Shown: piece by piece, positions 56,866 to 64,000 of the stretch
Numbering within the stretch: the stretch's first letter is position 1
Layout of the letters: the number at the start of each line of letters is the position of its first letter
Source of the DNA: Adiantum capillus-veneris
Taxonomy: Eukaryota > Streptophyta > Polypodiopsida > Polypodiales > Pteridaceae
DNA length: 64,000 nucleotides
Assembly: GCA_014529385.2 (NCBI GenBank)
Contig: CM043945.1
Span: 2,081,312 to 2,145,311 of the forward strand
Reading direction: 5' to 3'
Position numbers and translations under genes: made by a program
Notes under the pieces: model-generated
Told to the model about the DNA's origin: nothing
Databases searched by the model: none
Seen by the model: only the letters and a program-made list of their open reading frames with translations

Positions 56866-57133
56866 ATGTCCCACCATTCGAAGGGTAGCAGTAGCAGGAA
56901 GCGGCCTGCCAGGCAAGATATTCAGGAGCAAAGAAGAGCGCTACCCATTGCATCAGGTACCTTCATCTGCCACTTTTTTTGAGTCTACTCAGAGTGTCCT
57001 CTAGGGCTGTGCAAAGCAAAGATCTCATTAGTTCCCTTTTTGCCTTCTTCAGCTGAGAAAAAGTTAGTTGAGGAAGTCTTGAAGAACGATACTCTTGTGG
57101 TGATTGGAGAAACTGGCAGCGGCAAAACTACAC
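56866..57133 (+). pseudogene. 5' fragment of a DEAH-box RNA helicase, two exons
   Basis: Exon 1 (56866-56956) starts ATG and encodes MSHHSKGSSSRKRPARQ through ALPIAS. The intron (56957-57052, 96 bp) has GT and AG ends (cag|gtacct, ttcttcag|ct). Exon 2 (57053-57133) continues in phase with EKKLVEEVLKNDTLVV and the Walker A motif IGETGSGKTT, ending at a donor ac|gtaggt whose phase fits the conserved Gln after GKTT. The sequence is typical of the N-terminus of DHX33/DHX35- or RID1-like plant DEAH-box helicases, which unwind RNA during splicing or ribosome biogenesis. No later exon (LPQFL, DEAH, SAT motifs) was found in the next 6.9 kb, which is repeat sequence, so it is probably a truncated or captured gene fragment. 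A gene with a very long second intron is possible. Confidence 0.65.
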
Positions 57134-58412
57134 GTAGGTGCATCTTTATCAATATATACGTTTGAGAAATCACTAGAAGCCATGTGTCTTAAGCACTCAG
57201 TAGCTTTCACGTGTGCAGAATTATACTATAGTCTCTCTGTCCTGAGATGCTGTGGTCTTTGCCCAATAATGAAGGGAGCAGGCTCGAAGAGATCCTAGAG
57301 TGTATGGGAGTCTCTTGACGCTTGTGATTTATGCCCTAATTACCACATTCTGTGATTAACTAGTTCAAATATGCTTTCAAAGCTTCTTGCGTACTGGGAT
57401 TTTACTCGAGCTTTCATTGTTGGATAGTTTGATATCTTTCTTTGCTTGATGGAGCCTTATCAAGATGGCGGCATCCATTTCAAGACCTATAGTGGTGACA
57501 CTTCATGGTTTGAGGTGATTGTTTACCCTGATATGCAAATTTTAGAGTAGGGAAAGATACTGGGCTTTTTGTTATTGCTCTGGAAGTGGCGATGGTGAGC
57601 CCGAAGGACATGCTTGAAGTGGGGAATGACAATCATGGATCTCAACATGGAATAGCAGGTGGGCACCTTAATCTATGCTGGATGCAGGCTCAAGCCAGGA
57701 CTCAGCAGCCAATGAGGCCAAACTCAACCAATTGCTGGATATATAAAAAACATGGCTGGATTTGCACACCTTGGGGCATGATTTTTTTGTAAGTTTGTAC
57801 AATACGATTCATATAAATGATATTTGGCTTCCTTTTTTCCTTTAGGGCAGTCACGATTAACAGTCATTCGTAAGATATGCTTTGTATGGTCTATGCTTGA
57901 TGCTGCTCTAATAGTCAGGGGAGAGCTGCTACTTCTGCCCTAAGGTGGTTCCCCCTTGTCTCATGTTGGAGTTGTTCATCACTAGAAGGCGGCATCCTTG
58001 GTTCCATGTCATGGTTGTAGGCCAGAGTGGCCCTGCATATGCATTAGACAATGAACATACTTGTTCTCAGCGATGCTCTCCACGATGTTGCTCACCTCTA
58101 GGCTGCCATGAGGTGGGACCCCCGTTCCTAGGGTTTTCCGGGGTGAGAGTCTTGAGTGTTCTGCAGTTCTGCTACTAAATATGTGTGTCAGGTCATTTTT
58201 AGTGAGTTTACATATTTATTAGCATTTTAGGGCCATTTGTGAGGATCGTGGGTTTTTTGTAGTAGGTAGGGCAAATTTCCTATTTGCCTATATGTGCAAC
58301 ATTTTGGCATGTTGAGATCATTGCAGAGCTCCAACGTTTGGACACACTCTCTCTAGCGTTTTCTCATTGCTAGCGTTTTGCAGTGTGGTCTCATCCTCTC
58401 GCCTTTTTGCTC
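57134..58412. other. No recognisable feature
   Basis: About 1.3 kb between the helicase fragment and the next LTR. Short open frames only. It could be intron or spacer. Confidence 0.5.
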
Positions 58413-58413
58413 A

Positions 58414-58465
<52 letters not shown>
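58413..58465. repeat. (CT)n microsatellite
   Basis: About 26 CT units just outside the left end of the LTR at 58485. Confidence 0.95.
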
Positions 58466-58468
<3 letters not shown>

Positions 58469-58484
58469 GCGTTTTTCACCTACG

Positions 58485-59643
58485 TGTAAGGTGCAGCGGA
58501 ATGAATGTTGTATTTTCTCAAGATTAGTGATCTTTATTGCTCAAGGTTCCTTTTAGTTCTTAGGGAAGGAGAGAGCCTTCTGTCTTGTAGAGTGCTATGA
58601 TCACGAACAAAGTGAGTGGATATTGTGCATGCAAGTGAATGAGACTGAGAGAAGGAGAGAGAAGAGATATGACACTCGAGAGGTTGTAAAACCCTCCTCC
58701 GAAGGCCCCACTCTCGTCGGCGAGAGTGGTCTACTTTGATTGCACGAAGGTGTACAATGCGTATGCAATGGACTGATGCAATGGGACTATGCCGATGACG
58801 ACAACGGTGATGACGACGGCGACTTGATGGCTGAAATCTGAGATCTTCTAACTGCTGAAATTCGGGACTGTTTCGGTGGCTGAAAATGACTGTTTTGGCT
58901 GCGTTTTAATGGCTGAAAATGGGGGAACATCTGCAACCATATTGGGGCTGATCTGCTACTGTTCATCTGCTGAAAATCTGCATTTGTCAAGGGCTGAAAA
59001 TCTGCGTTTTTGTCAAGGCTGAAAAACGTTGAGATCTGCAAGTGATGCTGGCGTTTTTGCAAGAAAAACGCTGGCTTGTGATGTATCTGCTGAGGTTGGA
59101 AAACGCTGGAACTGCTGATGTTGCATAGCGTTAGTGAATGCTGAAAAACGGTAAGGGCTGAGGGTGGTTGGTCGCGGGAAAAACGCCAAGGATGGCCTAG
59201 GGTTGGAAACGCTAGGGTGCTGAGAGGGGGGGGGGGGTACTGCTGAGAAGTTGCCTGTTGAGCGGGAAGCTCCTGCTGCCTCTTCTGTCAGAAAGTGCTA
59301 ATTTGGGTTTGCTTATATATTAACTTAGCAAAATTGCCCTACCTACTTTTGTTGGAAAGTCACTTAAAAATAATAAGTGAAAATAACAAAAAATAGGAAA
59401 ATAGGCTAAATGCACAGGAAAATTCCCCTGACTGAATCTGATGGATTCTGAAGGGAATACTGATGATCATGCTGTGTGCAACCGGAGGATATGCATCTAC
59501 ACTCAGTGACTGGGCATGCACTGTCTACGAATAGACTCACAAAGGTGCCAGATCACTGCTAATCTAAACTGACTGGACTGACTGAACCCTGCTGTGGTGT
59601 AGCTTGTCCACGGACACATAGGGTTGGGATGTGTCACGTGACA
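58485..59643 (-). repeat. 3' LTR of minus-strand retroelement E1
   Basis: An 1159-bp LTR, plus-strand ends TGTAAGGTGCAGCGG and GTGTCACGTGACA. It is followed on the right by the complement of the purine tract GAAAAGGAGGGGA (59644-59656). In element sense it starts TGTCACGTGACA, a palindrome containing the G-box core CACGTG. Many short 'gctgaaaa' repeats fill 58820-59150. Confidence 0.75.
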
Positions 59644-60715
59644 TCCCCTCCTTTTCAAAGTGAGGTACTGGTACCGAACTATATGGCGTTGAGGGAGATC
59701 GCCAACAGCATCCGGAATCGCCAGCCCACTCTGATGTGTGGGTCGTGCGGTACTTGAACTTCATAAATGTTTGCAACGCTTGCTTCTTTGGGCCGCGCCG
59801 AAAGCGACACAAAGTCTTCTGTGGCTCCCTCGATGCTTCAACTTCGTCTAGAGATCTGCTTCTTTCGTCTTCAAGAATCTCCATGGCTGAAAATTCCTGA
59901 AACCATCTCCAACACAAAACCATGAACATACCCATTCCATGTAAAGTGAATGAAAAAAATCTTGTCTTTCTCAAAGACTGTGTATGCAATGTAGATGAAC
60001 ATAGAGACGGAGTGACAACCCGTTCATCAAACACATGCAAACAATGAGATCGAATTTTTTCTGTTTGATCGAAATCAATCAACTGTGGCAAATCACAATG
60101 AAAATGCCCATTCTTGGTGCTCATACGATCATGTGCTCTGTCGGAAACTATGTCATGCCAAGGAAGAGACATGGAATGTGACTTCTTGACATATAAACTT
60201 TTCAGCTTTTCATGAAAAATCCGCATACATTCGTGCTCATCCATGAGAGAAACGTGCTCAACATACAATATGTCATGCCTAGGAAAAGGGATCACATAAC
60301 GATGCCGACTAAAATACAGGAAACCGTCACGAATGAAACACTCGAACAATGCGTGCGTATCAATCATGCGAACACACAATACTTTCTTTGATGGTTCTTT
60401 AGACCAAGGCTCGAGAGCCAAGATCGGTTCTTCTTGAATGATCGAATCGTCCTGTGGGGGTTCTTTGGACCTCGACTCGAAAGCCAAGATCAGATCTTCG
60501 TGATTGATCGAATCGACAACGAGGTTAGTTTCGCTAGGAAAAGCATCCACTAACACATCATCCTTCTGGACAATCACGTCATCTTCATGCAGCTCATCAT
60601 GCTTGGGAGAAATCACATCTTGATCATGCAAATCATCATGTTTGTGAGAAATCACATCTTGATCATGCAAATTGTCACAAATACAGAAGCGTAGCTGCTC
60701 ACTCAGATAAATATC
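59564..60715 (-). pseudogene. Unrecognised C-terminal ORF of element E1
   Basis: An open minus-strand frame of about 380 codons that runs through the purine tract and ends inside the LTR. The N-terminal part is acidic and repetitive (LHDQDVIS, KHDDLHDQDV, KHDELHEDDV). The middle has Phe/Arg/His-rich segments such as FIRDGFLYFSRHRYVIPF, and the end reads VPHFEKEGMSRDTSQPY. I recognise no enzyme motif. Its position suggests a 3' terminal gene or a polymerase tail of the retroelement. The upstream side is cut at 60716 by another LTR, so the true start is missing. Confidence 0.45.
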
Positions 60716-60745
60716 ATGCGGAATTTAAGAGAGACAGTTCAACAT

Positions 60746-60747
<2 letters not shown>

Positions 60748-60820
<73 letters not shown>
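60748..60820. repeat. (GA)n microsatellite
   Basis: About 36 GA units. Frames with long Arg-Glu runs across it are artefacts of the repeat. Confidence 0.95.
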
Positions 60821-60823
<3 letters not shown>

Positions 60824-60949
60824 GACACAGTATTTGGGACCAGAAGATTGGTTGGTCCCTCCCCGTCAAGAGTATTCTTTATTCAGGGAGAGTCGTATAC
60901 AAGCACAAGAACCCGAGGAAACCCCTCCGTTCTATAGTCTTAGACCCGA

Positions 60950-61125
60950 AGGTCGTTCTTTCCCGTAAAGGGCTTGGGCACAAGGCCGTTCTTTCCCGTA
61001 AGGGCTTAGGCGCGAAGCCGTTCTTTCCCGTAAAGGACTTAGGCACGAGGCCGTACTTCCCGTAAAGGACTTAGGCACGAGGCCGTACTTTCCCGTAAAG
61101 GACTTAGGCACGAGGCCGTACTTCC
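60950..61125. repeat. Tandem array of about 33-bp units
   Basis: Five to six head-to-tail units built on 'cttaggcacgaggccgta' and 'cttcccgtaaagga'. The units at 61027-61125 are the most alike and those at 60950-61020 are more diverged. Confidence 0.85.
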
Positions 61126-62278
61126 CTTGCTGGGTACTTAGGCATCAATTCACTTCCCTGGCTGGGAACTCCGTCGTCAATTTCCTTACCTTGCTAGGAA
61201 CTCGGTCATCACTCCTGCATCATCCAAACACAAGGACTTAATTATAAACAAAGCTGAAAATCGTTACCTATCACTTCTCGGACGTGGAGGAGAGTTTCTG
61301 TCGCGATAGATTTCTTCTGGAACTCGTTCTTCGCGATGAAAGCTTGCTGAAATTGCAGGACAGCAGGGTAGGAATGTGGGAAAATCCTCTTGCAACTGAA
61401 TTCTGGCGACGAGATCTCTTCACGTGAGCAGTAGGGCAGCGTGAGGGTGCTTCTGCGATCTCTTCCATGGCTGAAATCTGCTAGCGCTGGCTGCTTTTTG
61501 CTCCTCTTGCGAATTCTACCTCCCAGAGATGAGAGCGCTGGCTGCTTTTATAAGCCCTGCAGGTCGGCCAGAATAGGGAGGGTCGATTGCTTTTCTGCTA
61601 GAATAGTGGGCGCTGGCTTTTTCTTGCAGGTTTAGGAGGCGCTGGCCTTTTCTGCTTTTTGGAGAACGTCCTGCAACAATTTTAGTACTTGGCTGCCCAC
61701 TTATTAAGTGGGCGGCCGGTCACTTAATAAACTTATTAAAAGTTAGTCTGTTCACTTAAAATTGACCGGCCGGTCAATGTGAACCTGTTTAAACTCAGTT
61801 TAAACCTTATAAACTTATTCCAATGCTTGCACTTATGCCTTCTAGGCGTCCCCGGATATGAACTCAAGCATTCAAACATCCGCTTCTCGTCTTGCTTTTT
61901 ACCAAAGCTTCTTAGAACCCATCTTTATCCATGTGCTTGCGTTCTTACGCGTATTTTCTTACTCAGTTCGGATTTCCTCCTTAGACTCTTAGTGTGTCCC
62001 CTTACCGATGAACCTGTCACCCATCTTGTGACTCATCAGGGACCACCATTACCTGGTCTTCTCCCACCGAACTAACAAGCCAACTCCTTCACGATGCTTC
62101 TTGTCACCCATCATATGACACACCAGAGTTGTCCGTTTCTTGATGGCTTTTCTTATAGATCTGTGATTCCTTAACTTATTAGTTAACTTGTGCACATTTC
62201 TTATTAAAGTCCTAATTCTAGAAAATAGAAATTAGAAACAAAATAGTCAAATTAGTTTCATCCCTCTCACTTATAAAC

Positions 62279-62292
62279 AGTTGTCCTCAACT
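62279..62292 (-). promoter_or_regulatory. AGGA-loop hairpin upstream of E2 PPT
   Basis: In element sense AGTTG pairs with CAACT around an AGGA loop, six bases upstream of the purine tract. This is a fourth stem sequence with the same loop and position. Confidence 0.65.
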
Positions 62293-64000
62293 CTAGAGGT
62301 CCAACTGAACTGCCGGGGAGAAATCGGAAAGATTCCAAATCTTACTCAATGGTGAGTTGAGCTAGTCCTTTCTCAAAAGAGAACTTTAAAAATTAAATGA
62401 AATAAAATTCAAGAATTCAATACTTACCTTACCGGTTCATGTCCTTCCTCTAGTACCTCGAGGATATCCTTCACCATTCATCAAACTTACGAGCCATGTA
62501 AGAACTCGTCATTCGCGTCTTTCCAACAGATTGGAATCCGAGAATTTGTTAACTCAATTCCACCTTCTCAATCCCGAGAAGAATAATCCTCCTAGAAATC
62601 AATCTAGGCATCTATCCTTGCGCATAATCCTGCGCTTAAAGAAGGTTCTTGTTTCGAGCCGTTGCTCAACGTAGGCGAGCGTTTCCAATCCGAAGATTCC
62701 TTGTGCACGGCGGCACTTCCTTCCAATCTTTTCCTCCTGTAAGTTATTACCACTAGCAGTGTTCTCGTGACGCCTACTAGCGTCTCTTCCTTGCAGAGGC
62801 CATCCTTGCAAGCATCTAGGACTCCTCGCAAAATCTTAGGCAAATAAAATTCTAGCCATACCATTCTGTGAACATAAGTTCAAACTTGGCTCACTTAAGG
62901 GTGAATCCGCTTTGGATCTCAAGGATGTTCTCCCATATGTGGTTAAGGTAATTCTTACCATTTTAAAATGGTTGGCGAATTTTACTCTTACGAACATAAT
63001 AGTTCGAATTTATTCCAGTAGCGTGTAAATGCTACTTGACTTGCTCATGGAGAAACATATACCGCAACCAAAAGTTGCTACTGTAATAATAAAAGCACAT
63101 AGCGTACTCAATAATCAACGACCATCAGAAAACCTCTTCTCTGTAGAGAATCCTTCTACCGAACACATCTCAAATAGAGATTCTCGTGTCGGAATATGCT
63201 TGCGCATAAAAAGGCGCTCAAGAGAGTATAACAAACTCTCGTCCAGTTCCTTGGCATAGGTCTGCATTTTCGTGTGTTATCCATGTACTCAAAGGTGTAC
63301 ATAATTCTTAAGCTGTGTTAGAGTTTTGGTGAACCTGGGAAATTACCTTCCCTTCGTAAGATCCTTAGAGCGAAGATGCTCAACTGGACGATCCCTTGGC
63401 TCGATCTTAGAGCAAAACCTGCTCATTAAATAACTAGTATTTCAATCCTTGGATTCCTCGAGCACCGGCCGTAGTCGTCGCTTGTTCCTTCTCTCATAAA
63501 GAGAGTGTTCATTCGTTTGTGCGAAAAGCACTACCATGTCCTCCCTGACCGGGTAGGGGGTGTGGGCTTAAAGAGTATTCAAGCTTAATGAAAGCTTTGC
63601 TTTGCTTGGAATCTCGGATTGGTTCCTTCCTTTCTGCCGTCCTACTCAGGGCATGGCATCCCTGCAACTCTTTTTCGACTTTGTTTCCAGAGTCCTGTTC
63701 CTGCATAATAACTCCGCTTTCTTGGACACGAAGTCCTTTCCTTGGGAATTTCAACTTCCGGATCACATCTTGAGAGTCTACCTCTCTTCAATCCGTGGAT
63801 CTGCTTCCCGAACTTGGGTACGAAATCCTTAGGCTGATCTGGCTCTAGTTCCTCAGAGCACTTTTATCCTGCAGAGGCTCATGCCTTCCTCTGCTCCTAC
63901 TCCCTCACGAAGAGGAAGTACACCTGCAATCAAATACTTAGAGATCATAACATAAAAATCGTACCTTCAAAGTCACGACGCTCGTAACGCAACTCGGTTC
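62293..64000. other. Interior side of element E2, no coding domain recognised
   Basis: The sequence right of the E2 purine tract should be the 3' end of its interior, but neither strand shows integrase, RNase H or chromodomain motifs. Short frames at 62599-62864 and 63509-63832 have no identifiable family. Either the element is non-autonomous or its genes are decayed. Confidence 0.45.

Larger units (their letters stand above)
60717..62260 (-). repeat. 3' LTR of minus-strand retroelement E2
   Basis: A putative 1544-bp LTR, plus-strand ends TGCGGAATTTAAG and ATTAGTTTCA, followed by the complement of the purine tract AAGTGAGAGGGA (62261-62272). It lies where the E1 reading frame breaks, so E2 seems inserted into E1. 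It contains a GA microsatellite (60748-60820) and a tandem array (60950-61125). The left boundary is less certain than the right. Confidence 0.55.

Noticed and set aside
60716-60968. Open frames with Arg-Glu repeats
   Set aside because: They are produced by the GA microsatellite, not by a gene.
63509-63832. Overlapping open frames near the right edge
   Set aside because: Frames on both strands are of similar length without motifs. They may be part of a decayed retroelement but cannot be supported as genes.

Overview
This is plant nuclear DNA made almost entirely of nested, mostly decayed retroelements. The evidence is LTR retrotransposons of both the Ty1/copia and Ty3/gypsy (chromodomain) types, primer-binding sites matching the 3' ends of plant initiator-Met and Asp tRNAs, an endogenous plant pararetrovirus (Caulimoviridae) with a 30K-type movement protein, and a short spliced fragment of a DEAH-box helicase with a 96-bp GT-AG intron. 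The species cannot be named from sequence alone. The density of repeats points to a large plant genome. No rRNA gene, tRNA gene, CRISPR array or bacterial operon is visible.

Layout. 1-4.2 kb: a Ty3 gag scrap, a diverged piece of a non-coding retroelement interior, and about 2.6 kb with no recognisable gene. 4.2-9.3 kb: the 3' half of a dead minus-strand Ty3 element (Gypsy-A). 9.3-16.4 kb: two copies of one copia family joined tail to tail, each with its own 5' LTR and primer-binding site, forming a large imperfect palindrome. 16.4-23.5 kb: a plus-strand, broken Ty3 element of the same family (Gypsy-B). Its 3' LTR seems to be split by later material and to resume at 37.8-41.5 kb. 23.5-28.2 kb: an endogenous pararetrovirus remnant with the polymerase on the minus strand and the movement protein on the plus strand. 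28.2-37.8 kb: five LTR copies in direct and inverted order around a 5.4-kb non-coding interior primed by tRNA-Asp (LARD-like). 38.0-40.7 kb: a copia deletion derivative with a perfect 5-bp target duplication and a single LTR. 41.5-43.9 kb: the 3' end of another Ty3-type element and an LTR fragment. 44.3-53.1 kb: a complete minus-strand Ty3 chromovirus (Gypsy-C) with one 1593-codon gag-pol frame and two nearly identical 1650-bp LTRs. 54.7-55.3 kb: the 3' end of a copia element. 55.8-56.7 kb: a near-perfect foldback element. 56.9-57.1 kb: the helicase exons. 58.5-64 kb: two further minus-strand retroelement 3' ends, one apparently inserted into the other.

The most useful observations are these. 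(1) A hairpin with an invariant AGGA loop and a family-specific, base-paired stem sits just upstream of the polypurine tract in four unrelated Ty3-type 3' ends. (2) The youngest element has a single change, D to N, at the first catalytic residue of its integrase. (3) There are two classes of palindromic retroelement rearrangement. (4) A truncated copia has an intact pol frame and target duplication but no 5' LTR. (5) In the pararetrovirus remnant the movement-protein and polymerase genes face away from each other.
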